From Echinometra lucunter (lineage: Eukaryota > Echinodermata > Echinoidea > Camarodonta > Echinometridae), in the NCBI GenBank assembly GCA_029962745.1, contig CM057162.1, forward strand, positions 23,188,104-23,252,103: a DNA stretch of 64,000 nucleotides. The letters run 5' to 3'. A program made the position numbers and the translations under genes. Every line of letters begins with the position of its first letter. Position 1 is the stretch's first letter. This document shows, piece by piece, positions 1-11,881 of the stretch. The notes under the pieces are model-generated. The model was not told where the DNA came from. It did no database searches and saw only the letters and a program-made list of their open reading frames with translations.

Positions 1-264
1 GCATTTCACAAATTAAGGGCCCGCCCTGGGGGCCCGCCATACCCGCCGGGATGAGAACAATTAGAACATTATCGCTTTCGTTGGGTACGCATGCATGCAT
101 GCATCATCATAGCTAGCATAGCGTTAATATGCACTAGCTGCATGCTGGCATTCATGCGCGTTCGCGTTAGGCGTTAAGTTCCCAAAATTTTAATCATTCA
201 GCGGCAGATCGGGGCTAGAGAGCAGAGTGGTATCGGCATTCTTGGCGTTGGAGGAAGAAGTTCT

Positions 265-362
265 GATGATCATTTTGGATTTACCTTATTCTTGCCGACT
301 TTTTAACTTTAGGATGATGTTACGGATAGTGTTGTGTGCAGTTCTAGCTGCAAGTTTTGCAG
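265..362 (+). CDS. Possible first coding exon with signal peptide
   Basis: A short open stretch ends in a good splice donor (GCAG/GTAAGAG, exon end at 362). Its last part, from the ATG at 314, reads as a typical signal peptide: a basic residue, then a hydrophobic run (IVLCAVLAA) and small residues SFA before the junction. An in-frame ATG at 265 gives a longer form; the 314 start makes the cleaner signal peptide. The exon ends in phase 1. No convincing downstream exon was found on this strand before the gap, so the gene product is unknown. It could instead be a chance open frame. This is inference from composition and one splice site. Confidence 0.3.
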
Positions 363-1137
363 GTAAGAGCCGACTTTTATCTCTGTTTTTAAGTACTAGA
401 TCTATCTTCAACTTCAGTCTTCACGGATGCGGACCAGGGCACGGGCAGGGTCAGGGAGTCTGGTGAGTGCCGTGGTGTGCCGCTCGAGCGCGAGCAGGCT
501 GCGACGTCCAGTCGTAAAGTTGAGATGAGGATTGAGCGGAGGGTTGAGGGTCTGGGAGAATTCGTCCCATGTTTGTCTTGAAGTTTAACTCTGTCTGTTC
601 CATCTCTTTGTCTTGCATTTTGAAAAAATTGTTGCACAGTTGTGTCATGTGAATGCTGCCCACCTTCGGTAACGAGACTCAAGAGCAATCGGCTAATGTT
701 AGGTCTAACATAACAATCATGACAATATTATTAATTAAGATCAAATTTTAAGTTAAAAAGTTGCATGTTAAATGCAGTGTAACTAGAGAGGGACTGCTGT
801 TAGTGTTACAAGGCTTTCTTGGCCTTTGTCATTGGAACAATGCTGTCCTGATGTAGATCTAAATGTTCTTTGATATCCAGGTACACCCTTTATTGATTTG
901 ATTTGATTTGTTCAACCATCCTCAGCACTGGCCTGGCTGCCTTTTTAAATTACCGCAGATGCGGGCTGAGACAACCAAAGAAGCTGCATGATTCACACAA
1001 GTTTGAAGATATTTTATTCGAAATTATGCTAATGAATCTTGCTGCATTAACTTGGCCGTGGGGGTGAGGAAGAAAGATTGAAAGAACAAAAACAAAACAA
1101 AATAAAAAAAAGAAAACAAAACATTGGTGATCTAATG
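363..1137. other. No gene recognised
   Basis: This stretch follows the possible signal-peptide exon. Short open frames occur on both strands between about 390 and 690 but show no family resemblance. A short ATTTG repeat lies near 893-912. Nothing else is supported. Confidence 0.5.
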
Positions 1138-1732
1138 TTTAAAGGCAAAGTCCACTGGAGAGGTTTCACTGTTTCAATAAAAGGAGTTAAATTTGAACTA
1201 TATTTAAGAAAAGAAATGAGCAAAATCTGTCAAAGAATAAGAAAATTACATTTGTACATGTACATGTACGCTCATTTACATTTTCTAGTAAATTACTCCC
1301 GGCTCAGCAAGTTGGGTTTTGGCAACACTGATGGCATCATATGCAAGCAGCTCTCCATTCACCTTGTACATGAAATTTCACATTCTCTCAATTTTCTTCT
1401 AACCCTCATAGTCAATGTATGTTCAGAAGAATTGCACTTAACATACATGTACTTTGACTATGGGATGAGAAAATGTGTAATATCCAAGAAAATTGAGAAA
1501 ATGTAAAATTTCATGTACATGTATATGTACAAAGTGAATGGAGAGCTGCTCGCATATCATGTCCTCAGTGTTGCCAATTTGCAGAGCCGAAAGTAATTTA
1601 ATAGTAAATGTAAATGAGTGTAATTTTCTTATTCTTTGACCGATTTTGCTCATTACTTTCTTAAAATGCTGTTCAAATTCAACTCCTTTTATTGAAATAG
1701 TGAAACTTCTGGGGTGGACTTTCCCTTTTAAT
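1138..1732. mobile_element. Long inverted-repeat (foldback) element, copy 1
   Basis: The left end reads inward as TTTAAAGGCAAAGTCCACTG and the right end, on the other strand, as AAAAGGGAAAGTCCACCCC. The similarity continues through GTTTCACTGTTTCAATAAAAGGAGT and most of both arms, so the whole 595 bp can fold on itself. A second copy lies at 5931-6500. There is no open frame with transposase features. It is a non-autonomous element; the superfamily is unknown. Confidence 0.65.
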
Positions 1733-1886
1733 ACATGCACATGTAGATATTGTGAAGCTGGCCTTGTCCAAATTTTACTAGTATTCAGGTAGTTTTTCTG
1801 TTGCAATCATTTAGAAAGGAGACAGAGAGAGAGAGAAAGGGAATGGGATCTGAATACCACTTTTACATGTACTTTGTGAATTAAAT

Positions 1887-2208
1887 GTACATGTTATGGT
1901 GGCCCTGAAGTACGCTCGACAACAGGTCATGTGCGATGTGTTTTTCGCATCCCAGGTCCTGAACTTTGCATCCCAAGTCGTGAAATTCACTACCCGCGAT
2001 GCGAAATTCATGACCCGTGGTGCGAAATTCAGAACCCGTGGCATGAAATTCAGGATCCGTGGCGCGAACTTTGCATCCCAGTCCTGAATTTCGCACCGCG
2101 GGTCGTGAATTTCGTGACCTCGCATGCAAAGTTCAGGACCTGGGATGCAAAATTCATGTCGCACATGGCCTGCTGTCGAGCGTACTTCAGGGCCACCATA
2201 ACATGTAC
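1887..2208. mobile_element. Foldback element with internal 19-20 bp repeats
   Basis: The arms, about 90 bp each, begin ATGTTATGGTGGCCCTGAAG on the left and repeat in reverse complement at 2110-2208 (CTTCAGGGCCACCATAACAT). Between them a degenerate unit of about 19-20 bp recurs. It resembles GCGAAATTCATGACCCGTGG and turns to the opposite strand after about 2085. The flanks carry ATGTAC on both sides. Open frames on both strands here simply follow the repeats. Confidence 0.7.
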
Positions 2209-2229
2209 AAATGTACATGTAGCAAGGAC

Positions 2230-5200
2230 TTCAAAGCTTTGATTCTATGTTTCATCTTCTTGATCTACAAGTATATCAAGATCAAAATAACAGGTTAAGT
2301 TTGAAGTAGACTTCTGAAGTGAGATCCACATTTACATGTACATGTATGTAGATCCATACTCTAGTAGTAGAGTTGGTAATGATGGGAATCTTTTAACAAC
2401 AAAAAGTTACATTTAGATCGAGTGACTTTGAATAATATGCAAAGGCCAATTAAGCTACATGTTAATTTTCGGACAGAATGATTGAAGTCAAAGTACTCCA
2501 CTTGCATGAAGGTGGACTTTGTGAATGAAAGTAGAAGGATAAGGGCTTTGGTAAATCTGAAAGAGGAAGCAGAAATGGAAGAAAGATTAAGAGAGGAAAG
2601 GAAAGGATGCTGAAAATAAGGCAAAGGAAAAATGACAGAGAAATGGAGGAGGTAAAAGAGAATGCATTACATGTAGTCATGTACATGTGTAGAAGAGGAA
2701 GGAGAAAGGAGTAGGAGGAGGAGGAGGAGAAGCTTTGTGTAATCAATGCCCGCATGTACATGTATTTTAGGCCTAGTAGATTACATTGTAGGCCTACATG
2801 TACATTGTACATTGTACATATAGAGACTAGCAGTGTTAAGTACTTGAGTTCATTGGGCAGTCAAAACTGTTTTGACTCATGTTTTGTTAAATATGAGTTC
2901 AAATCAAAGCAGTCAGGATAGTAATTTCACTAATTTATAATGAATGGCATTCGGTTTATGTTTATGACTCCATAATGGTTGGTAATTAATGTATGAGACA
3001 GTTCACTAACAAACTATTTATACCGCACATGAACATGGACATCTACAATAAAGCCTGATATTTGTTGTTGTAACTTGTTAAAGTATTGAAAATTGTTATG
3101 AAAACATGTTTGCAATTCTCTGGAATGCAGTTTTGGAACACGGAACTCCCTCCAATTTGTATAAATGTTTAACGACTTCTGGCCAAAGGGCAGAAGATAA
3201 GTAGCATAAGGATAAATCTTGCAGTGGTGTGTCATTCTATTGTACATGTTGACCGAGTTTGAAAAATAAAAGAAAATCCAATTTCATGAGTGCAATCATG
3301 CTGTACCTTGCAAGGTTACTGTTCATTTCCTGGTCTGGTTTGCATTGGTTGGTTAACTTGTGAAAGTTCCTACCCATTTTAGATCAAAATACTGGTACAT
3401 GTATGTCTAGATTCTCTTTTTAGGGCTTTACTCCAAGGAACTTCAGGCTAACATTATCTGTACATGCACATGTACATGTACATGTAGACTTTGGGCCACA
3501 AAGTGTGCTTGGCAGTTGCCATTGAAAATGATCACATTCCCCAAAAAATCATAAAATTGGCTACATTATGCAGAAATATTTGTGCAATGTTGATATTATT
3601 GGTATGAAACACAATGCTCTTAATTTGATTGGCATGCCATTGGGACTTATTATTTTAAGCATAATATTACTAATACATGTATATCACTTTTATGCATAGT
3701 TAGCATCAATTTCGGCCAAAACATATTACACATATGTACTACATGTACATGTATTTTGATAAGTTATTTGTTGCCACAAGTACTTCAGACTTGATTTCTT
3801 CTTATGACTTTTGAATGATGGGCCGAAGTCCAAAGATGACTTACCGGCACATGAGGTTGGCAACTTGGCATACATTTATATTTCAAATATGCCAGGATTG
3901 TGATGTTTCAGAACATTGATGATTACAAGCAAAAATATAAGGAAAATGAACAAAGAAAAATTACCTCCCTTCTACATGTATAAATAGACTTAACACACCC
4001 AGGTGCTTTCCTTTACTGTCATGATAATGCTTGGCATTGTTTTGAAGACATGATCACCATCAGAAGGGGTTAATTCAGGTCATACCGGACTACAGACAGA
4101 CTGATGAAAGTGAAGGCCTGCTAGTCTCAGGATTGCTGACCCTTTCTGCTAATGTACATACATGTAGGTTGCTGGGTACCTCAGAGTACGTGTGTACATG
4201 TACATTATGTAGTACGTACACATTGTATGCAGACAGAGATCTTATTTGGACACTCAGTAGACCAGAAAGCCTTGAGTAGAGCCTATCTAACATCTCCATA
4301 CATTGTATGTACATGTAGGTGGTTTTAGAGAAAAATACAAGAATATAAAAAAAAAACAAATTAAAAAGAGAACAGAGAAAGAAAAAAAGATAAGAATTAA
4401 ATATAAATCATTATGATTGAAAATATACATGTAGTGGCAGAATTAGTCAATTTTGACTGCTTGCCAAAAGAAAAAAAAAATAGAAGAAGAAGAAGAAGAA
4501 GGTATAAAACAAAAATATACCTTCCATCATGTCCATTTGCTTCTGCACTCTTTATGTCAAGGAAAGTTTGGAATATGATTGTGTACTGTCTTTACAGAAA
4601 GTACCGGTACTTATTTTCTTTATATTTTAGCAACTTCAATTGCAAATATCTCCAATGCACAATCAGGGATACTGCCGGTGTAACATGTTTTTTGAAAGCA
4701 AACCCTTTGTAATAAGCACAGATGATGGAGTTTGTCAAGAAAAGCTCCTCCAACAACAAACTTTAGTTAATACTGTTCATGAAATGAACACCATAGGACC
4801 ATAAAATAAATTCATTTTTCTAATCTCTTTTTAATTTGAACTTTTTCTAATATTTACTGTGTCCAACTTTATGACCAAAACACTTGAACTTTAATAAAAT
4901 CAAGACTTCTTTATTGGTGCAGATAAATTTTCTTTATTTCTATGGGTACATGTACATGTACATCAATGATTGCTTCATGACACATTTTTATTTATGTAAT
5001 GTGTAAGTGCATTGTATATGTATGTAAAATAAAATATCTTTTTGACAAATTTATCATTTACATACTGTTGCACTGATAAGCCCAGTTAAATTTCTGCATA
5101 CAGTACATGTATGTGTGCATGTATGTAGGCCAATGCATGGAGCATTTTGAATGCAATAAGGGTGCAGACAACATTTTACATTGCACAGTGCACCTGCATG

Positions 5201-5600
5201 CAAGTGCTAGGGACTTTTTTGTCATTGGAACGTACACGTACATGTTGATCCATCCAGGATTCTTCATTAATGATTAACCGGCCTCACTGATTACAGTATG
5301 TGAAGGCTATCAGAATCGGCAAATAAAGTCTGTTAGTTTGGCTTGACCAATATAAAAAAAAGAGAGAGATATACATGTACATGTGTATTTGTATCATGTG
5401 TTATGTATCTTCCCTCCCAGGGACATTTCCTATGTCCTGCACTGGTATTGTACATGTACATGTACATGTAAGTAGATAGATTCCATACACTGTGTTGCCC
5501 TCATGGATTGGAAAGATAACCAATAAAGGTTCATTCAGACAAGCATTGGTAATCTACATGTATGCCCAAATCCCCCAGCACTTGGTTTTTGTGCATTAAA
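2230..5600. other. Non-coding, TACATGTA-rich
   Basis: No gene is supported. The stretch holds many TACATGTA/CATGTACATG runs (for example near 2334-2348, 3462-3486, 4947-4963 and 5450-5470), a GA-rich tract at about 2540-2735 and a short GAA run near 4480-4500. Short open frames lack splice context and family resemblance. Confidence 0.6.
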
Positions 5601-5800
5601 TGAATGGCAGGGGTCTGCCCACTTGACCGAAGGCCTGCAAGGCCAAATTTTCTTGTATCATACTTTCCTTCGTCACAAATAATGCGCTATCGGTTTATAA
5701 AATACTTATGTCTCCTTTAGCATGTTTGATCCTCGTTTCCAGATGTCCCACACCTTCAATGAAAAACTTTCTGCTTCCCTTTTATAAACTTCCTTCTGGC
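5590..5800 (+). repeat. Interspersed repeat, also at 24.3-25.1 kb
   Basis: The segment starting GGGGTCTGCCCACTTGA and running through ATGTCCCACACCTTCAATGA matches 24325-25050 once the insertion at 24496-25020 is removed. It therefore serves as an empty-site reference for that insertion. No coding content was seen. Confidence 0.55.
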
Positions 5801-5930
5801 ACAGGAATTGGTCAGAGCGATGTACATTATACATTACACTTTGCTATTTTCGGTCTCGCGGGCCTTCGGTGAAGTGGGTTGTCACTGAATGGCGAATGCG
5901 TGCATGGTACAGCAGAAACATGATGCACAA

Positions 5931-6500
5931 TAAAAGGGAAAGTCCACCCCAGAAGTTTCACTGTTTCAATAAAAGGAGATGAATTTGAACAGCATTTTAA
6001 AAAAGAAATGAGCAAAATCGGTCAAAGAATAAGAAAATTACACTCATTTACATTTTCTAGTAAATTACTCTCAGCTCTGCAAATTGGCAACACTGATGAA
6101 ATCATAGGCAAGCAGCTCTCCATTCACTTTGTACATGAAATTTCACATTTTCTCAATTTTCTTGGAAGTTACAGATTTTCTCACTCCATAGTCAAAAGTA
6201 TGTTATGTAAAAAGCAATTCCTCTGAACATACATTGACCATGGGGGTTAGAAAATGTGTAACTTCCAAGGAAATTGAGAAAATGTGAAATATCATGTACA
6301 AAGTGAATGGAGAGCTGTTCGCATATGATGTCATTAGTGTTGCAAATTTACAGAACCGAGAGTAATTTACTAGAAAATGTAAATGAGTGTAATTTTCATA
6401 TTCTTTGACCGATTTTGCTCATTTCTTTTTTAAAATGCTGTTCAAATTTATCTTCTTTTATTGAAATAGTTAAAATTCTAGGGTGGACTTTCCCTTTTAA
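5931..6500. mobile_element. Long inverted-repeat (foldback) element, copy 2
   Basis: Same family as 1138-1732. The ends are TAAAAGGGAAAGTCCACCCC and its reverse complement (GGTGGACTTTCCCTTTTAA). The arms diverge only slightly and the interior holds no coherent open frame. The family resemblance of both arms to copy 1 supports a mobile origin; no clear target duplication was seen. Confidence 0.65.
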
Positions 6501-6549
6501 TCAATCCTACTGTAAGTCTAAAATCAATCTAATCTTTCTGAAACACTCC

Positions 6550-6995
6550 GGGCACCGTTTCATGAAAGTTGTCAGCACTGAGAAGTTGTCATTCTCTGAC
6601 AACTTGTCAGCATGGTTCTCACCAGTACATAACACCCATGATTCCAATACCATGCGTAAAGGATTTCAGACTAGGAAGAACCATGTGTGAAATTGCTGCA
6701 CCATGCGTAGCAACAAGGGTTAAAAAAATATTGGAGTATATATTCCTAACAATAATGATAAATGCCACAAATTGTTTTGCTTTTTGGCAATGTATTTTTG
6801 CTATAATGCCATTATATACCAAGAAGTATTTTTCATCCTTTTGCTATAGCATATACTGCTGCCACACCTAACTTTAGGTGTCATTCCGTAAAACTTTCGA
6901 AAATTCTGCGCTTGACGCAGAGGGGGAACCATGTGTGGATTTTTTTTCTAGTGAGAACCCAGCTTGTCAGTGCTGACAACTTAAAAACGGTACCC
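6550..6995. mobile_element. MITE with GTTTCATGAAA-type ends, interrupted
   Basis: The outer element starts GGGCACCGTTTCATGAAAGT and ends AAAAACGGTACCC, with inverted GTTGTCAGCACTGA / TCAGTGCTGACAAC just inside. It is split by the insertion at 6611-6962. Related elements with similar ends lie at 12717-12876, 40597-40731, 49576-49722 and near 60632. Confidence 0.6.
6611..6962. mobile_element. hAT-like MITE with 8-bp target duplication, copy 1
   Basis: The element begins CATGGTTCTCACCAG and ends CTAGTGAGAACCCAG, which are imperfect inverted ends. It is flanked by CTTGTCAG at 6603-6610 and 6963-6970, a perfect 8-bp target site duplication. The insertion lies inside the MITE at 6550-6995. A second copy with its own 8-bp duplication lies at 54980-55341. 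The 8-bp duplication and CA..G termini suggest the hAT group; no transposase is encoded. Confidence 0.75.
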
Positions 6996-7405
6996 AGATG
7001 TAGGAATAAGCACATAATACATATACTGTAGTTCTATGAGCAATTTATAGAGATTTCTTCAGGTTGAAATTAATGAACTTTCCCTCATTAAAGAAAATTG
7101 GCAGCAATTATTTCTTATTTTTCACTCGTGCATACAGTGTAGTTCGAAAAAAAGGGAGAAATTTACATGTATGAACCAATTTAATTGAAAATTGCAAATT
7201 TTAATATTGAAAAATTGCCTACAGTTACAGAAAAATGCTGATTGGCACATGAAAATGGGGATGGCATACATGTATTTGTGTGTTTTCACTGTAGGGGTTT
7301 TAATGATTAGTTATAAAAAATGGCTCTCAAGAGTACAGGTAAAAGTAGCCACTCTAATATTATGGGGCATGATCACCCCTCTGAAAAAAAGGAAAATTTG
7401 TTGAA

Positions 7406-7653
7406 CACTGGGTGATTTCAAGTTTGGTGTTGACCTTTTGGTGTTAGTGTCAGGCTGATTTCAACATCAACGCAGCTCCAAATAGAAAATAGAACTGATC
7501 TTGGGACAACTGTCACTTGGAGTTGAGCAGTCAATAATGTGATTTGAACCACTTTTGTAAACTCAGATTAGGTGTTGGAACTATGGAAAGCAATCAAATT
7601 TGTGCTTCTAACACCAGCGCCAGCACCAACACCGAACTTCAAATCACCCACTG
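7406..7653. mobile_element. 248-bp inverted-repeat MITE
   Basis: The left end is CACTGGGTGATTTCAAGTTT and the right end reads, on the other strand, CAGTGGGTGATTTGAAGTTC. GGTGTTGG-type sequence continues inside both. No clear target duplication was seen. It is a small non-coding DNA transposon derivative. Confidence 0.6.
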
Positions 7654-8035
7654 TCTGAAAGGGCTTGAATGAGGGATAAAAGCTCTACTCTCCTTCATCG
7701 GTAGAAAAGCATTTCAATTTCAGCACTAAAGAAAATTGTATTGCCTTCGACAATTTGCAAGCATCCACATTTGTGTTTGAAAAGAAAATAAGAGGGTGCA
7801 GCAGACCTCAAAAGATGCAGCGGATTCTTTATGAGTGATTACCCAATGTGTGGCATTCAGCACTCAATAAATCGCATCCGCAGTATGGTCCTGAATTGGA
7901 GCATTATGAAAGTGCATGGCGGTGTGGAAAATTGAGATTAATATGCTGTGAGTTGTATTGGCAGTGGTGAGAAAATATGACAAGAAACGACTGCTTTGTT
8001 CTCCGTTTTAAAAGAAAATGTGACCGAACTGATGT

Positions 8036-9189
8036 TTAAAGGCATTGGCTAACATTGTTAATTAAAAAAAAAACCTCTTTTTGCTACTTGAAAATGGGAT
8101 AAACATACATGCATATACTTGTAAGGGTTATAGTGTAAAAATGCCAACTGGTCTAAAAAGTTTCAAAGTATAATATCTACTGGAAGTATGTTTAAATAAA
8201 TATTAGAAATATGAGCCAATGGTTGAAAAATATATAAGGTTCGGTTGCGCAGACTAGACGTAAGGAGTGCGTATGCACGCATGGCTCACTGCACCGTACT
8301 ATAGGCACGTTCACACACAAAAGGAATCGAAATTTGAATCGCGATTCAAATTTCGATTTTATAGCCACCGTTCACACATGGGGAAAAAGCGAGATTCTGA
8401 TTGCGATTTGAATCGCGATTAGACTTTTGATTTTTTTTTTTTGGACCATTCACACACACGAAGAAGCAACAGAAACAGGCAGGAGAGCCCACAAACTTCT
8501 CCGCTTAACTGCTGTTATACACGACCAGGACGGGGGGAAATACCATAGACATATAACACATCGACCGTAAAAGGGCTACAGAAAGAACAGCAACAAACTC
8601 ATTAATTGAATAATAAATGATTATGTATTATCATATACATGTAAAACATTTGTTTACTACACTGGATCAACGGCGCCAAGATAGCGTGCAGTGCATGCTA
8701 TACAGTGCATGCACTCCGTAACGTATGCACAGGGCATCGAGAACACATGCGCAAAGAATGATGGGATAGATAAAACCGATTTTCTAATCGCGATTCCGTT
8801 CAAACACACAACGCTCGGCAAATAATTTCAATTATTCTGAAAAATCGCACTTCTTACTGCGAGTTGAATCGCGATTAGAATCGCGTTTATTAGTTAGATT
8901 ATTCTGTATCACACGGAGTATCACACGGAGGGAGGCAGATTAACATGTTTTTAAAAACTTGATCAAAGTGATCCTCTTATTTATTGTCTCTGAGACAAAA
9001 AATGATAAAATCGCGGTTTGCGTCTTACTACATTACATTTGTAACAGTTTTTCATTCCAAATTATGGTTTGTTTCAGGGTTTTTTTTATGTACAAATACA
9101 AGTACATGTACTTATACACATACTTCATCTTACATGTAGTTTGAGAATTGTTTAAGTCGGCTGCTCAAAAAGTTAGCAAATGCCTTTAA
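8036..9189. mobile_element. MITE with TTAAAGGCATTGGCTAAC ends, with an insertion
   Basis: The left end is TTAAAGGCATTGGCTAAC and the right end GTTAGCAAATGCCTTTAA. Another copy, without the insertion, lies at 62491-62985 in the opposite orientation. Comparing the two shows about 600 extra bases here (about 8300-8910). The open frame at 8959-9144 lies inside and is not considered a gene. Confidence 0.6.
8300..8910. mobile_element. Nested insertion rich in AATCGCGATT
   Basis: This segment is absent from the related copy at 62491-62985. It has repeated GAATCGCGATT motifs near both ends and the phrase GTTCACACAC near its left end. The exact ends and any target duplication could not be fixed by eye. 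Confidence 0.45.
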
Positions 9190-9199
9190 GAGCTTTTTT

Positions 9200-10005
9200 A
9201 CTTTATAATGCGTGATTTCTCAGGGTGCTTTAGTTGGCATAACCAGTATATTGTACATGTACATGTATACTGTGGAAACTAATAACCTGTAGCAATGTAC
9301 ATGTACTGTATTAGGATTTACGTAGGTCTACAGGTCTACATTAATCAGTGTTTACTTTCACTTCTTGAAATTGGCAAAAATTATTGGTATTTTCCACTTG
9401 TTTATGGTCTGAGCAAAGGCTTTTTGACATTAAAAAAAAAGAAGAAGAATAAAAATGGTGAGGTTTATGCAAAATTGTAACTACATGTACTTTAGAACTG
9501 CTCTTAAAACCCTTCCTCAATCTTGAAGGAACAAAGAATGCATGCCTTTTCTTCTCCCTTTCCACCTTGTACATACATGTACATGTTGGTTTACACTAGT
9601 TCAGATGATAAAAAAAAACCTGAGGAAGTATTCAGAAAAAAGTAAGAAAGGGAAAGAAGATTCCTCCTGATACATGTACCTAAATTACCTACAACAGTAG
9701 CAACTTGAATTGGCTGTTATGTGTTCTTGTAGGTTTGGATAGTGATTTATCAACATTGATTGCTCCGTTTGCTCTCTAATTCATGATAAAGTACAGTACT
9801 GTAGTTCATTTGCATAAAATCTTGAAGTGAACCTTGATGCCTGTGGTCCTCTGACACCAACAGATATCGAAGCTGTGACCCCAGTCAGTTGGCTTCCTCA
9901 GAAATGAGAATGTCAGAGGAATGTGTCAATCCCAATATGGCTGGGGCGACAAAGCAATTACCGGTAGATGGAGTTCAAGCATGTGGCTTGAGGACATGGT
10001 GTTGT
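9200..10005. other. No gene recognised
   Basis: This is AT-rich non-coding sequence with scattered TACATGTA. Short open frames near 9295-9574 lie on both strands and look random. Confidence 0.5.
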
Positions 10006-10009
10006 ATGA

Positions 10010-10240
10010 AGGTGTTGTGGAGGTGTAGTGGTCCTGTGGATGCATGTCTTTGGACTTTGAACCACAAGGTACAGGATTGGAATCCCTTGTGCAGTACTAA
10101 TGTCCTTTGGCAAGACATTAATCTACATTTGCCGCACTTGACCCAAGTGAGGTGAATGGGTACCTGGCAGGAATTAGTTCCTTGAAATGCGTGCGTGCTG
10201 TAATGGCTACTGGGTTAAAGTCAGGGTAATAAAAAACTAC
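10010..10240 (+). repeat. tRNA-derived SINE
   Basis: The 5' part resembles a tRNA gene (GGTGTAGTGGTCCTGTGG as A-box region, GGATTGGAATCCC as B-box region). It is followed by the body phrase TGTCCTTTGGCAAGACATTA and GAATGGGTACCTGGCAGG, then an A-rich tail. The same body occurs in reverse at 57598-57865. The open frame across it (9889-10155) is a by-product. Confidence 0.7.
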
Positions 10241-11381
10241 ATGTAATAACGTCCAAAATTCTTTGGAAATGCATAGTGACGTTAGATGATAATGTGATAT
10301 GCACGATACAAGAATGTAATGTGATCATTATTATTACATTCATGTAGAGGTCCAGTTATTAGGATATCTGTGGACTAGGGGTAAAGTGTGCCATGTAGTC
10401 ATGTGTGATGAGGGAAGGGGCCAGAATCTGTAGGATGCTTTTACACATTGTATAGCACTAGAAGAAGTGTGCATTGTTTGCAGTTGAAGCTCTGGGTAAC
10501 ATTACAGCATCTGGTTGAATCATTTTGGTTAGAAACCAACAGAATGAATCAATGATGCGTTCTGTTCTCGTTCCTAATGCCATGTCCATTTGTGAATCTA
10601 TTGATATGAGAACAGATTTTACTTCTTTCATTATATACTATAGGCTCAAAACTTAGGCCTGCGCAAGGTAAGGGGAAAAATGAAAAAGTGGTCATGTACA
10701 TGTAAAAGTAGGACTCTTTTTTTGTACATGTAAGTCTAACAAATATCCTGTTCTTTGTGATGATGCGTATATAGTTACTTACTTATAATTATATAGCTAC
10801 TGCCTGATTTTGTCCTCTTTCAAGGGAGATGGATATACCTGCTCTTACAGCACAGGCCTACATACATGTACATTACATTGTAAACATGGAAAAGGTGGGG
10901 ATGGGTGTGAGGGAATAGCTCTAGAAGCTCAAAGAAGAGCTCTGGTAGGAAACGCTGCAAGGAACAACCAATAGATTGTACATACCGGTACATGTAAGTG
11001 CTAAAACATATTGTACATGTACAGACCTGTCATGTAGAATTTTGTGTGACAAAATCTCACTTCATGGAATCATCACATCTAAAGAGAGCTTCTGTGACAA
11101 AAAGTGCATGTATGAACTAAGCTTTTTGTATCAGTAATGTTTGGCCTTCAACCTATTCTGCTATCATTCTGCATTAGGTTCCCTCGTATTGTAATGTATT
11201 TTTTTCTTGCGTGAAAGGGATGCAGCATAAAAAGAATGGCAGATGACGATACTGTGATAAATAGAGCATTTGATGAGGCTGTGCATGCAATAGAGCCAGC
11301 AGTCTGGAACAGCACATCCCAGTGAATCATTGGTTTTCATTTAATAGCTTAGCAAGCAGTTTATACCTCACTAAGTTTTTC
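10241..11381. other. No gene recognised, TACATGTA-rich
   Basis: Non-coding sequence with several TACATGTA runs (10693-10705, 10864-10870, 11014-11022). No splice-flanked open frames were seen up to the assembly gap. Confidence 0.5.
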
Positions 11382-11881
11382 NNNNNNNNNNNNNNNNNNN
11401 NNNNNNNNNNNNNNNNNNNNNNNNNNNNNNNNNNNNNNNNNNNNNNNNNNNNNNNNNNNNNNNNNNNNNNNNNNNNNNNNNNNNNNNNNNNNNNNNNNNN
11501 NNNNNNNNNNNNNNNNNNNNNNNNNNNNNNNNNNNNNNNNNNNNNNNNNNNNNNNNNNNNNNNNNNNNNNNNNNNNNNNNNNNNNNNNNNNNNNNNNNNN
11601 NNNNNNNNNNNNNNNNNNNNNNNNNNNNNNNNNNNNNNNNNNNNNNNNNNNNNNNNNNNNNNNNNNNNNNNNNNNNNNNNNNNNNNNNNNNNNNNNNNNN
11701 NNNNNNNNNNNNNNNNNNNNNNNNNNNNNNNNNNNNNNNNNNNNNNNNNNNNNNNNNNNNNNNNNNNNNNNNNNNNNNNNNNNNNNNNNNNNNNNNNNNN
11801 NNNNNNNNNNNNNNNNNNNNNNNNNNNNNNNNNNNNNNNNNNNNNNNNNNNNNNNNNNNNNNNNNNNNNNNNNNNNNNNNN
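11382..11881. other. Assembly gap of 500 N
   Basis: Exactly 500 unknown bases, which is a conventional gap length. Open frames that cross it have no meaning. Confidence 0.99.

Noticed and set aside
1896..2242. Overlapping open frames with periodic FASQV/EIHDP phrases
   Set aside because: The periodicity comes from the 20-bp DNA repeats in a foldback element, not from a protein.
9840..9900. A possible small exon after CCAACAG
   Set aside because: Open for about 20 codons but without a donor or recognisable domain.
9889..10155. An 88-residue open frame
   Set aside because: It coincides with a tRNA-derived SINE.
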